From Corynebacterium sp. Marseille-P4321 (lineage in GTDB: Bacteria > Actinomycetota > Actinomycetes > Mycobacteriales > Mycobacteriaceae), in assembly GCF_903645305.1 (NCBI RefSeq), contig NZ_CAHJXO010000001.1:682001-746000 (forward strand): DNA of 64,000 bases, given 5' to 3'. The notes beneath the pieces are model-generated. The model searched no databases. It was not told the DNA's origin and worked only from the letters and a program-made list of their open reading frames with translations. The position numbers and the translations under genes are program-made. Of this stretch, positions 1-7,797 are shown piece by piece; position 1 is the first letter of the stretch, and the number at the start of each line of letters is the position of its first letter.

Positions 1-615
1 GCTGTCGCCGCCACCACCGTCACTGCCCCTTCTGCACTCGCCCAGGACGGAACGGAGGATGCCTCCTCGTTGTCCTCGGAGTTGTCTTCGGCGTCGTCCT
101 CGTCTGAGGATGGAGAAGGGCTAAGTCCGGGCGCTATCGCAGGGATCACTCTTGGCGTGCTCGCTGCGGTGGGTGCCGGGGGAGCATTCGCGGTGCAGCA
201 GGGCTGGGTCAAGCTGCCGCCGCAGGTCGCAGACGCTGCCCGCAAATTCGGCATACCCGTGGGGCCTAGCCCCGCACAGAAGCCAGCGCCGCGCCCGGCA
301 GGCAACCAGAAGCGTGGGTCGTGCGACGCGGCGCAGTTCGATCGCCTCGTTCCGGGCTGGCCGAATTTCACGGGCACGGTGGTGAACTACTGCGACGGGC
401 AGTGGGCGGTTGCCTCCGCCAACCAGACGGATTGGTTCGTGCGCTTCCGCTTCGTCGGCGACCGCTGGACCGTGGTGCCCACCGACGGTGTGAAGCTCAC
501 CGGCATGAGGCAGGGCTGCTACAACGGCATCAAGTTGCGCAACCAGGGCGCGCCGGAGGAGTTCATGCGACGCACCCCGATCTGCACTCCGGCAGAGATC
601 GGGGCTCGGGCTTAG
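1..615 (+). CDS. Secreted/membrane protein of unknown function, 5' end cut by window
   Basis: The reading frame is open from base 1, so the true start lies outside the window. The first visible residues (AVAATTVTAPSALA then QD) look like the end of a signal peptide with an ALA cleavage site. A Ser/Glu-rich stretch follows, then a hydrophobic Gly/Ala segment (GAIAGITLGVLAAVG) that could be a membrane helix. The last ~120 residues carry four cysteines (SCDAAQ, YCDGQW, GCYNG, ICTPAE), consistent with disulfides outside the cell. I do not recognise the family. The gene ends just before a strong bidirectional terminator shared with the convergent transporter gene. Confidence 0.75.
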   Translation, partial: AVAATTVTAPSALAQDGTEDASSLSSELSSASSSSEDGEGLSPGAIAGITLGVLAAVGAGGAFAVQQGWVKLPPQVADAARKFGIPVGPSPAQKPAPRPAGNQKRGSCDAAQFDRLVPGWPNFTGTVVNYCDGQWAVASANQTDWFVRFRFVGDRWTVVPTDGVKLTGMRQGCYNGIKLRNQGAPEEFMRRTPICTPAEIGARA

Positions 616-653
616 ATACAACACACTCGGCGCAAACCTAAAGCAAGAAAAAG

Positions 654-698
654 GGCCTGGGAAGCAACTCACGGTGAGGTGCTTCCCAGGCCTTTTTT
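654..698. terminator. Bidirectional intrinsic terminator between convergent genes
   Basis: A 13-bp perfect stem (654-666 with 680-692, arm GGCCTGGGAAGCA) is followed by six T on the + strand and preceded by an A-rich run that gives a U tract on the - strand. It lies between two stop codons facing each other, so it can serve both genes. Confidence 0.9.
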
Positions 699-708
699 GC
701 GGGCCAGA

Positions 709-2484
709 TTAAAGCTCGTAGGTCATCGGGGAGCCCGGGCCGAGCGGGATGCCCAGGAAGTACCACAGCAGGAAGAAGGCAAACCAGCCGAGCAGGATGG
801 TGAAGAAGTACGGAAGTGCCATTGACATCAGCGTGCCCACACCGGCCTTCTTGTAGTACTTCTGCATGAACGTCAGCGTCATGGCGAAGTACGGCGACAT
901 CGGGGTGACAATCGAGGAAGCGGAGTCGCCGATGCGGAAGAGCATCTGGGTGACTTCGGGCGAGACGCCGATGAGCATCATCATCGGCACCACCACAGGC
1001 GCCATGAGCGCCCACTGGGCGGAGCCAGACGTGATGAACAGGTTCACCAGCGCCACCATTACGACGAAGCCGAAGAACAGCGCGACCTCGGGCAGATCCC
1101 AACGCTGCAAGAGCTCCGCGCCTTTAATGGCGGTCCAGCTGCCCAGGTTCGACCAGTCGAACCACGCGAGGAATTGAGCGACTACGAAAAACAGCACGAG
1201 GATAGGTACCAGGGTGGTCAGGCCCTTTGTCATGAACTGCGGGACGTCCGCCCAGTCGGTGATGGACTTCGTGACCAAGCCGTAGACAGCGCCGACGAGG
1301 AAGAACATGATGGCAATCGGCACCGCGATGGAGCGGATGAGCGGCGACTCCATGAAGCCTTCCTCCGGTCGCGCAAACGGGGAAGCTGGGACGAACAACA
1401 ACATGAAGTAGACCACGAAGAAGGCGAGCAGCGCGACGCCGGACCACTTCAGGCCCTTCATCTCGATCGGGTCGAGGTCCAGATCGGCATCGCCTGAATT
1501 GCCCTCGGATTCGCGCGAGTCATCGCGGTTGCGCTCATCGGCGCCGTCGGCCTCATCCGCGTCGTTGTCCCCGTTGTTTTCGTCGTCGTTGTCCTCGTCG
1601 TTGTCCTCGTCGTCGCCACCCGTGGCGGCCTCGATGTCCAGCGCTTCCTCGTTGATCTCCTCTGGGTCGAGCTCGTACTGCTCACGCTTCTCCACGTAGA
1701 ACTCGGTGATTGCGGTGATCAAGATGGCCAGCACGATCCCCGACGGGATAACGAAGAAGATGTTCGCCAGAGGGGAGACGAAGTAGTCCGGGTCCACAAT
1801 CTGCGCACCGCTGGTGGAAATGCCCGCGAGGAGCAGGTCGGTGATGTTCAAGATCAGCGACGCGTTGAAGCCACCGGCTGCGGCGGCGAAGCCGACCATG
1901 GTACCCACGAGCGGGGAGCGGCCCACCGCGTGGAAGGCCATGGCGCCGAGCGGGACGATGATGACAAAGATCGCGTCGGAAGCAATGGAGCCGGTCACGC
2001 CAGCAAGCGCCACCATGAAGGTGAGCATCCGTGGGCCCACCTTCGCCACCATCGCGCGAATCATGGCGGACAGCAGCCCGGAGTGCTCCGCCACTGCGAC
2101 GCCGAGCATCACCGTGACAATCACGCCCAGCGGCGGGAAAGCGATGAAGTTGTCCACCGCGTCGGTGACCATCCGCGAGATGTTCTCGGCGGTGAGCAGC
2201 GACTCCACCTCAACAACCTCACCGGTGCCGGGGTTTTCGGCCCGCATTCCGGCGCGTGCCCCAAGCCAAGACGCCAGGGCGGTAATGCCCGCGAGGATGA
2301 CGAACAGCCAAAACGGGTCGGGCAGCTTGTTGCCTACGCGCTCGATCCAGCCGAGGACGCCGCCTTTGTTGTTGCGCTTGGAGTCGTCGTCGCGCTTTTC
2401 GGGGCTTTTGCTTGTCGACGTCCTCCCGGTATCTTCCCTTACCTTCTTGCCGTCACCTGGTCGGATTGTGAACGATTCGGCCAT
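709..2484 (-). CDS. AbgT family transporter (p-aminobenzoyl-glutamate / sulfonamide-type), 591 aa
   Basis: This is a polytopic inner-membrane protein of the AbgT/MtrF family, known for p-aminobenzoyl-glutamate uptake or proton-driven sulfonamide efflux. The sequence shows many hydrophobic helices and family signatures such as GWIERVGNKLPDPFWLF near the N-terminus, GVAVAEHSGLL, SAQWALMAPVVVPM and GDSASSIVTPMSPYF. The ATG at 2484 is chosen because GAGGAG lies about 7 bases upstream; the frame stays open further upstream but lacks family homology. Between helices there is a roughly 65-residue insert made almost only of Asp, Glu and Asn, unusual for the family. Substrate cannot be decided from sequence. 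It diverges from the lipoprotein gene at 2653. Confidence 0.9.
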   Translation of the reverse strand: MAESFTIRPGDGKKVREDTGRTSTSKSPEKRDDDSKRNNKGGVLGWIERVGNKLPDPFWLFVILAGITALASWLGARAGMRAENPGTGEVVEVESLLTAENISRMVTDAVDNFIAFPPLGVIVTVMLGVAVAEHSGLLSAMIRAMVAKVGPRMLTFMVALAGVTGSIASDAIFVIIVPLGAMAFHAVGRSPLVGTMVGFAAAAGGFNASLILNITDLLLAGISTSGAQIVDPDYFVSPLANIFFVIPSGIVLAILITAITEFYVEKREQYELDPEEINEEALDIEAATGGDDEDNDEDNDDENNGDNDADEADGADERNRDDSRESEGNSGDADLDLDPIEMKGLKWSGVALLAFFVVYFMLLFVPASPFARPEEGFMESPLIRSIAVPIAIMFFLVGAVYGLVTKSITDWADVPQFMTKGLTTLVPILVLFFVVAQFLAWFDWSNLGSWTAIKGAELLQRWDLPEVALFFGFVVMVALVNLFITSGSAQWALMAPVVVPMMMLIGVSPEVTQMLFRIGDSASSIVTPMSPYFAMTLTFMQKYYKKAGVGTLMSMALPYFFTILLGWFAFFLLWYFLGIPLGPGSPMTYEL

Positions 2485-2652
2485 GCTGTTGCTCCTCGGG
2501 TTGGTTAGAAAACAGTGTGAGCTTACCTGTCGGGCCGAAGAAATTTTGCTCTTCCGCATATTTGCGGCCCGTTGGGTGGATGAGTGGACGGGTGTAGGAA
2601 AGTAATGCACACTGAGAGGAAACAAAGAGAAAACTGATAATGGGGGGTTTTG

Positions 2653-3327
2653 ATGCGGAGCAATCGTCGAAAAGCAATGTGTGCTCTTGCGTGCACTGCT
2701 GCACTGACACTCGGCGCGTGCGGGAGCGAAACAGTCGAGCCGGTAGCGGAGTCCGAAGTTGAGGCGGGCGCACCACTGCCCGTAATCCCCGTTGTCCCGT
2801 TGGCGGACGAAAACTTCCGGCCGGCTGCGCCGGAGGGCAGCGACCCGGCAACGGGTTTCGAATTTGCCAGCGGAGTGCTGCCGTTTGCGCAGTACGACCC
2901 GCTGGGGTTCGATGCCGCGCTGTTCGACCCGCAACTGGAAATCACCCCGGAGGAGTATCAGGCGGCGGGGCTGCCGGTGCCCCAGGAGCGCACGCCCGAG
3001 ATCGAGGCGATTATGGATGGCGCACGGATTGCGACCATCTTCTTCGAGGATCAATTGAATTTCGCGCTACAAATCGGCACGATGGCGATGTCGCGGGAAG
3101 TGTACGAGACGATTTGGGGCGCGCTACCCGAGCACCGATCGGAGGTGCTGCCCTCGGCGTATGCCGTGGCCAAGAGTGAGGGCGAGTGCACCGCTTACGT
3201 CGACACGGCCCGGGGCACGTTGTTCGCCGGGGTGATCGAACTGACCGGCGACTTGGGCCAAGCGGGGTTGTGCGACCGTGCTTTCGGCGTCCTGGAGCGG
3301 CTCTATCTTGCGCACCCCGCCAACTAG
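2653..3327 (+). CDS. Putative lipoprotein of unknown function, 224 aa
   Basis: The N-terminus has a positive region (RSNRRK), a hydrophobic core and a lipobox LGAC with Cys23, so the mature protein should be lipid-anchored on the outer face of the cytoplasmic membrane. The rest is soluble and acidic, with a short proline-rich linker after the anchor. I recognise no enzyme motif. The ATG at 2653 follows a GGGGGG Shine-Dalgarno-like run; a TTG codon directly before it (2650) is an alternative start. It is followed 21 bases later by the leaderless DUF4230 gene. Confidence 0.75.
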   Translation: MRSNRRKAMCALACTAALTLGACGSETVEPVAESEVEAGAPLPVIPVVPLADENFRPAAPEGSDPATGFEFASGVLPFAQYDPLGFDAALFDPQLEITPEEYQAAGLPVPQERTPEIEAIMDGARIATIFFEDQLNFALQIGTMAMSREVYETIWGALPEHRSEVLPSAYAVAKSEGECTAYVDTARGTLFAGVIELTGDLGQAGLCDRAFGVLERLYLAHPAN

Positions 3328-3334
3328 TTCCCGC

Positions 3335-3340
3335 TAAGAT
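3335..3340 (+). promoter_or_regulatory. -10 box TAAGAT for a leaderless GTG start
   Basis: TAAGAT lies 8 bases before the GTG at 3349 and no Shine-Dalgarno fits between them, the arrangement expected for transcription starting at the start codon. Confidence 0.6.
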
Positions 3341-3348
3341 CCGCAAAG

Positions 3349-4116
3349 GTGAGCACACCACGCGGCGACAACCAGCCACCCCAGCGACCCGCTAAGGCCG
3401 AAAGCGAGCGAGCGCGATCCGAGACCCGCTCCAGCGCCAGCGCGCGGCCGAAGCGCGCCGGAACGCCTCAGGTGCCGCGTCCCACGGTGTTCCGCCCGGG
3501 GCGTGGGTGCGTGCTGGGAGGAGCAATCGCCGCGGTGCTGGCGCTCTTGCTGCTCGTCTTCTTGCTCATGCGCCCGGCGCTGGTGAGCCAGGGCGAGCGC
3601 ACCATCGACTCGACCACGCTGGGCTCGAGCTTCGGCGACATCGCGGAACTGGCCACGGAGGAGTTCGTGTTTTCCGAGGTGGGCAAGTTTGACGACGAAG
3701 GCTTGCGCCTGCTCGGCGCGCGTGTGCCGTTTACCGACAAGAACTTCCTCGTCAGCTACGAGGGCCGGGTGACCGCAGGCATAAAGGACACAGGCCGAAT
3801 CGGCGTGGACGTCGACGAAGAGGCCGGTGCGATCACTGTGCGCGTGCCCCAGGTGGAGGTGCTCGAGACGCACGTGGACGCGGAGTCGGCGCAGGTGTGG
3901 GACCAGACAATGAACCCGCTGAACCAGCTGAAGGTTTCGGATGTCACGGAGTTCATCTCCAGCCGCGAGGACGCCGCCGAGCAGAAGGCCATCGATCACG
4001 GCCTTCTGGACCGGGCGCGCAGCCAGGCTGAGCAGCTCATGGTCAACCACGCCAAAGCGCTCACGTCGGGCACCGCAATGCAGGATTACAACGTAGATGT
4101 GGAGTGGATACAGTGA
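3349..4116 (+). CDS. DUF4230 domain membrane-anchored protein, 255 aa
   Basis: An Arg/Pro-rich cytoplasmic N-terminus (~60 aa) is followed by one transmembrane helix (GAIAAVLALLLLVFLLM) and an extracytoplasmic domain with the DUF4230 pattern: a start of the type ATEEFVFSEVG, a central RVPFTDKNFLVSYEGRVTAGI strand region and a C-terminal amphipathic helix rich in Ala, Gln and Lys. The family function is unknown. The GTG start is placed directly downstream of a -10 box. The stop codon overlaps the start of the next gene (GTGA), so the two are probably translated together. Confidence 0.85.
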   Translation: MSTPRGDNQPPQRPAKAESERARSETRSSASARPKRAGTPQVPRPTVFRPGRGCVLGGAIAAVLALLLLVFLLMRPALVSQGERTIDSTTLGSSFGDIAELATEEFVFSEVGKFDDEGLRLLGARVPFTDKNFLVSYEGRVTAGIKDTGRIGVDVDEEAGAITVRVPQVEVLETHVDAESAQVWDQTMNPLNQLKVSDVTEFISSREDAAEQKAIDHGLLDRARSQAEQLMVNHAKALTSGTAMQDYNVDVEWIQ

Positions 4117-4928
4117 CACAGATCAACCTGGAGGAGATCCTCGGCGAGTGGCCGGTGGACAATGTTTCGGCGGGGCTTACCGGCCTCACTGGCAAGGTGG
4201 AAACCACCTTTGGCGACGAGGACCGGGTGTACGAGCTGGCCAGCGTGACGAAGCTGCTGTCGGCCTACGCGGTGCTCGTGGCGGTGGAAGAGGGCGCGTT
4301 CGAGCTGGATAGCGCGTGTGGGCCCGAAGGGTCCACCGTGCGGCACATGCTCGCCCACGCCTCCGGCGTCGGGTTCGACTCCCGCGAGCCGCAGAAGGCG
4401 CCGGGGGAGCGGCGCATTTACTCCTCCGCGGGCTACGAGTGGTTGGCCGATTACGTGGAGGAGACCACCGGCATCGCGTTCGCCGACTACGCCCGCGAGG
4501 CGGTGTTCGAGCCGCTGGGCATGGAGACGGCTGAGATCTATGGCTCGGCGGGTCACGGCGGCAGGGCGTCGTTAAGCGATTTGCTCCTCTTCGCCCGCGA
4601 GCTCGCAAACCCGCGCTTGCTTGCCGACGTCACCGTGGGCGAGGCGTTCACCAACCAATTCGGCGACCTGCGCGGCGTGGTGCCCGGCTACGGCATGCAA
4701 AAACCCTGCCCGTGGGGCCTCGGCTTTGAAATCAAGGGAGAGAAATCCCCGCACTGGACCGGCGACGGCATGCCGGAAGACACCGTCGGGCACTTCGGCA
4801 TGGCCGGCACCTACCTCTGGCTCGCCGACGGGCAGGCGATGGTGGCGCTTACGGACCGGGAGTTTGGAGACTGGGCGAAGCCGCTGTGGCAGGAGACGAA
4901 CACGGCGATCTGGTCGCAGCTTTCCTAA
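4113..4928 (+). CDS. Serine hydrolase, beta-lactamase/penicillin-binding-like fold, 271 aa
   Basis: The protein has the SxxK catalytic motif S-V-T-K at residues 44-47, a second motif region YSSAGYEW where class C enzymes and D-peptidases have Y-x-N, and a C-terminal HFGMAGT segment matching the HxG motif. This places it in the beta-lactamase-related family (EstB/PBP4*-like), members of which act as esterases, peptidases or non-enzymes. There is no signal peptide, so it is probably cytoplasmic. The GTG at 4113 overlaps the preceding stop by the tetranucleotide GTGA and is preceded by GGAG at a 9-base distance. Substrate unknown; true beta-lactamase activity is unlikely in the cytoplasm. Confidence 0.85.
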   Translation: MTQINLEEILGEWPVDNVSAGLTGLTGKVETTFGDEDRVYELASVTKLLSAYAVLVAVEEGAFELDSACGPEGSTVRHMLAHASGVGFDSREPQKAPGERRIYSSAGYEWLADYVEETTGIAFADYAREAVFEPLGMETAEIYGSAGHGGRASLSDLLLFARELANPRLLADVTVGEAFTNQFGDLRGVVPGYGMQKPCPWGLGFEIKGEKSPHWTGDGMPEDTVGHFGMAGTYLWLADGQAMVALTDREFGDWAKPLWQETNTAIWSQLS

Positions 4929-4957
4929 CCCCCGCGTGTCCCTCTTACGTGGGTGGG

Positions 4958-4963
4958 TAGCCT
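4958..4963 (+). promoter_or_regulatory. -10 box TAGCCT for a leaderless GTG start
   Basis: TAGCCT ends 7 bases before the GTG at 4971. This supports 4971 rather than the in-frame GTG at 4953 as the start of the first TRIC gene. Confidence 0.6.
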
Positions 4964-4970
4964 GGCGCGG

Positions 4971-5756
4971 GTGGAAATCTCTGAAAATGTAGGCAACCTG
5001 TACTTCGTCCTCGAATACACCGGCGTGGCGCTTGCCGCCCTGGTGGGCGGCACCGTGGCGAAACGCATGAATTTCGACGTGGTGGGCTTTGCGTTCATCG
5101 CGCTCATTTCGTCCCTGTCCGGCGGCCTGATCCGCGACGCGCTGCTCAACGCAGGTCCTGCGCTCGCGCTGCAAAACCCCGGCTACCTCATCACCGCAAC
5201 GGTGGCCGCCGCCGTGGCATTCTTTGTCCCCCTGCATGGTGTGCTGTGGGACAACTTCCGCTTCTACGCGGACGTAGTGACCATTGGCGTGTGGGCCGTC
5301 GGCGGCACACTGCGTGCGGTGGAAAACGACATGTCGTGGCCGGCTGCAATCCTGCTCGCTGTGATCACCTCCGTCGGCGGCACGCTTGTGCGCGATGTCG
5401 TGTTGCGCCGCGTGCCGGGGCTGTTCACCGAGCAGAAGATGTACGTCTTCCCGGCAATCTTGGCGTCCATCATGATGCTCAGCTTCAACCACTTCGGCCT
5501 GGTGTGGCAGGGCATGCTCGCATCGGCAGCTGCTGCCCCGGTCGCTTCGATGCTGGTGTACTGGCGCAGCTCGCGGCCGAAGCAGGACGAAGAGCACCCG
5601 GAGAAGCCGCTGGAGGAAAGGCTCGGGGAGGCGCTCGGCGTTAGCACGGACGAGGTGGAGCAGGCCCTCGAGGAGACCACGGACGAACAGCTTCTCGACG
5701 CGCTGCGAGGCCTACTCACCTACGAGGTACGCCACCGTGCCGAATCGAAGAGCTAA
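4971..5756 (+). CDS. TRIC-type cation channel family protein (UPF0126), copy 1, 261 aa
   Basis: A seven-helix membrane protein made of two repeats of the UPF0126/TRIC unit. The sequence shows the conserved GG(T)xxAKRMNFD and SGGLIRDAL elements in the first repeat and GGTLVRDVVL in the second. Bacterial members are trimeric cation channels homologous to animal TRIC proteins; physiological roles are mostly unproven, and older annotation calls them glycine transporters. A ~60-residue acidic C-terminal tail (EEHPEKPLEER onward) is cytoplasmic. Start chosen at GTG 4971 because alignment with the downstream paralogue and the -10 box both fit; GTG 4953 is the alternative. The paralogue follows 54 bases downstream. 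Confidence 0.88.
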   Translation: MEISENVGNLYFVLEYTGVALAALVGGTVAKRMNFDVVGFAFIALISSLSGGLIRDALLNAGPALALQNPGYLITATVAAAVAFFVPLHGVLWDNFRFYADVVTIGVWAVGGTLRAVENDMSWPAAILLAVITSVGGTLVRDVVLRRVPGLFTEQKMYVFPAILASIMMLSFNHFGLVWQGMLASAAAAPVASMLVYWRSSRPKQDEEHPEKPLEERLGEALGVSTDEVEQALEETTDEQLLDALRGLLTYEVRHRAESKS

Positions 5757-5797
5757 CCGGTCTCGCTGCCAACGGGCGGGCGCGTCGGGCGAGCGCT

Positions 5798-5803
5798 TAC
5801 GAT
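5798..5803 (+). promoter_or_regulatory. -10 box TACGAT for a leaderless ATG start
   Basis: TACGAT, then 7 bases, then the ATG at 5811. The second TRIC gene therefore has its own promoter instead of depending only on readthrough. Confidence 0.6.
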
Positions 5804-5810
5804 TTCCGGC

Positions 5811-6728
5811 ATGTACTTCGACGACTTGGTCAACGCTGTCGGTTTCACGTTCGCCGTGCTCGACCTGTTGGGTGTGTTCCTCAACGCGCTGATGGGTGGG
5901 TTGGTGGCGCGCAGGATGAAGTTCGACGCGGTGGGGTTCGTACTGCTTGCCATCATCTCCGGAATGGCCGGCGGCATGATGCGCGACGCGCTGCTCGGCG
6001 AAACCCCCGCCACCGCCCTGCAGAACCCCTGGTACATCGGCACCGCGCTCGTCGGCGCCCTCGTTGCGTTCTTCATCCCGCTCGCCGGTGTGGCGTGGGA
6101 GCTGTTCCGCTTCCACGGCGACATGATCATCGTGGGCGTATGGGCTGTCACCGGCACCGTGACGGCGATCGGGGCGGACGCGAGCTGGTTTGGTTGCGTG
6201 CTCATGGGCGTACTCACCGCCACCGGCGGGATGGTCATCCGCGAAGTGCTCATCGGACAGGTGCCGAAGATTCTGGTGGACCAGCAGTTTTACGTGGTGC
6301 CGGCGGTAGCTGCGTCGATAAGCGTGCAACTCTTCTACGCCCAGGGGGCTGAATCCGTGGGCCTTGTGGTCTCCGCGCTCGTGGGCTTTGCGCTCGGCAC
6401 GGCGGCATATTGGGCGGGGTGGTACGTGCCGGGGGCGGATAGCTTCACGCGTATCGACGAGTTCTTTGCCGGTGTTAAGCGCCAACTCGCCGACGCAGCA
6501 CCGCGCGGCCTGAAGCGCTGGGGCGAACGCCACGAGCAGAAGTGGGACTCGGATCCCGTCTCCCCGCGTAAGGCCGCCCCCACGCGCGGGGACGTTGTAG
6601 GCGAGCTCGACGAGGTGGCTGGGGACGGCGTAGCCACTCAGGATGAGTTTCTAGAGGCGCTCTATCGCGCGTATGTGGATTCGACTGGCAGCTCCACCGG
6701 GGACTCCAACGGGCGTGGCGTGCAGTAG
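5811..6728 (+). CDS. TRIC-type cation channel family protein (UPF0126), copy 2, 305 aa
   Basis: It shares the two-repeat architecture of the gene just upstream: GGLVARRMKFD and AGGMMRDALL in repeat one, ATGGMVIREVLIG in repeat two. It differs by a longer C-terminal tail (~100 residues) that starts basic (GVKRQLAD, GLKRWGERHEQK) and ends acidic/Ser-rich; this tail is likely cytoplasmic. The two copies are diverged at many positions, so this is an old duplication rather than a recent one. They could form different channels or mixed trimers; I cannot tell from sequence. The TAG stop of this gene is also the first half of the next gene's -10 box. Confidence 0.88.
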   Translation: MYFDDLVNAVGFTFAVLDLLGVFLNALMGGLVARRMKFDAVGFVLLAIISGMAGGMMRDALLGETPATALQNPWYIGTALVGALVAFFIPLAGVAWELFRFHGDMIIVGVWAVTGTVTAIGADASWFGCVLMGVLTATGGMVIREVLIGQVPKILVDQQFYVVPAVAASISVQLFYAQGAESVGLVVSALVGFALGTAAYWAGWYVPGADSFTRIDEFFAGVKRQLADAAPRGLKRWGERHEQKWDSDPVSPRKAAPTRGDVVGELDEVAGDGVATQDEFLEALYRAYVDSTGSSTGDSNGRGVQ

Positions 6729-6731
6729 GTT
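6726..6731 (+). promoter_or_regulatory. -10 box TAGGTT overlapping a stop codon
   Basis: The first three bases (TAG, 6726-6728) are the stop codon of the second TRIC gene, and the box ends 7 bases before the ATG at 6739. One six-base element thus ends one gene and starts the next transcript. Confidence 0.6.
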
Positions 6732-6738
6732 GCTGGGT

Positions 6739-7791
6739 ATGGAAAAACCGAAGTTCCGCAAGACCGTGGTGAAACCCGGCACCGATGCAAAGGCCGATCA
6801 AACCGTCGAGACCGGGGCAGTAGACATGGCGACAGAGGAAAGCGACGACGGCGCCACGCAGGTGCACGTCAACGTCGAAGAGGAACCTAGGCGTGGGCGG
6901 ATCGCCTCCTGGATCGTCACCGGTATGGGCGCGATTTCAGCGCTCGCGGCGGCCGCGGCCACCGCGTCCGTGGGCCTGAACAGCGCGAATACCTCGAACG
7001 CACTGGAGGACCTTGCCAGTAACAGCGAAGAGCAGGCGCAGATGCAGCTCAACCTGGCACACCAGGAGCAGGTGCTTCCGGTTCGCCTGACTGCCGAAAA
7101 GGTCGATGTCGAGGCACCTGAGGGCTTCGAGGTAATCGAGGTCACGGTGGCAAACCCGGGCGAGGCGATGCTCATGGGCGCACGCATTCAGCTGCCCGGG
7201 GATGCCGTTGCGCTGGATGGCACTGGTGGCGAAGACCTCGTGCGCACCAACGTGATCAACGCGGACGTGGTGGTCGACGAATTCGTGGCGCGTGCGTTCG
7301 TTCCATCAGGTGCCGACGCGGACGACAGCATCGCCGCCGGATTCACTACCTCGTGGGACCCGCGCGAGCGATGGGTGATCGCGCCTTTGACGGCGCCGAC
7401 GCTGACGTCGTGTGTCTACGGCGGCGACGTGGCGGCCGGCGGCGGGGACAACGGAGGCACCGAAGAAGCCAGCGGCCAGGAAGTCAGCGGCCAGGAAGTC
7501 AAGGTCGGCGATGTCAGCGATATCGGCGAGCGCATGTGGGTGGGCTGCGACGCGGTGTACGACGACGCCTTCGGTGAAGGCGGTCTCGCCGGTCTGGCCG
7601 ACCTCGACGATATGGGCGACATGGGCGACATCGCGGACGCCGCGAAACAGCTTGGCACGGAAGACGAGGAGCCGGTGACTCGTTCCCGCTACTCCGGCAG
7701 CGTGATTGAGATGCAGCCGCCGAAGACGGAGCCGTTGAACGACGAGGACGCGGAGAAGTTCCGCCCGTTCATCGAGTCACTTCAGCTGTAA
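6739..7791 (+). CDS. Membrane-anchored protein of unknown function, 350 aa
   Basis: An N-terminal ~55-residue cytoplasmic region precedes one hydrophobic helix (WIVTGMGAISALAAAAATASVG). The remainder is predicted outside: a beta-rich domain (QVLPVRLTAEKVDVEAPEG and following) and an acidic region containing imperfect repeats of SGQEV (about residues 247-256) and of DDMGDMGD. Two cysteines (SCVYGG and VGCDAVY) could form a disulfide. I recognise no family. The ATG at 6739 is fixed by the leaderless -10 box; the frame is open upstream but overlaps the previous gene. A DMT transporter follows after 6 bases, suggesting an operon. Confidence 0.75.
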   Translation: MEKPKFRKTVVKPGTDAKADQTVETGAVDMATEESDDGATQVHVNVEEEPRRGRIASWIVTGMGAISALAAAAATASVGLNSANTSNALEDLASNSEEQAQMQLNLAHQEQVLPVRLTAEKVDVEAPEGFEVIEVTVANPGEAMLMGARIQLPGDAVALDGTGGEDLVRTNVINADVVVDEFVARAFVPSGADADDSIAAGFTTSWDPRERWVIAPLTAPTLTSCVYGGDVAAGGGDNGGTEEASGQEVSGQEVKVGDVSDIGERMWVGCDAVYDDAFGEGGLAGLADLDDMGDMGDIADAAKQLGTEDEEPVTRSRYSGSVIEMQPPKTEPLNDEDAEKFRPFIESLQL

Positions 7792-7797
7792 CGTGCC

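Noticed and set aside
2484..3054. N-terminal extension of the AbgT frame to 3054
   Set aside because: It overlaps the divergent lipoprotein gene and shows no hydrophobic or family segment; the ATG at 2484 has a good ribosome site.
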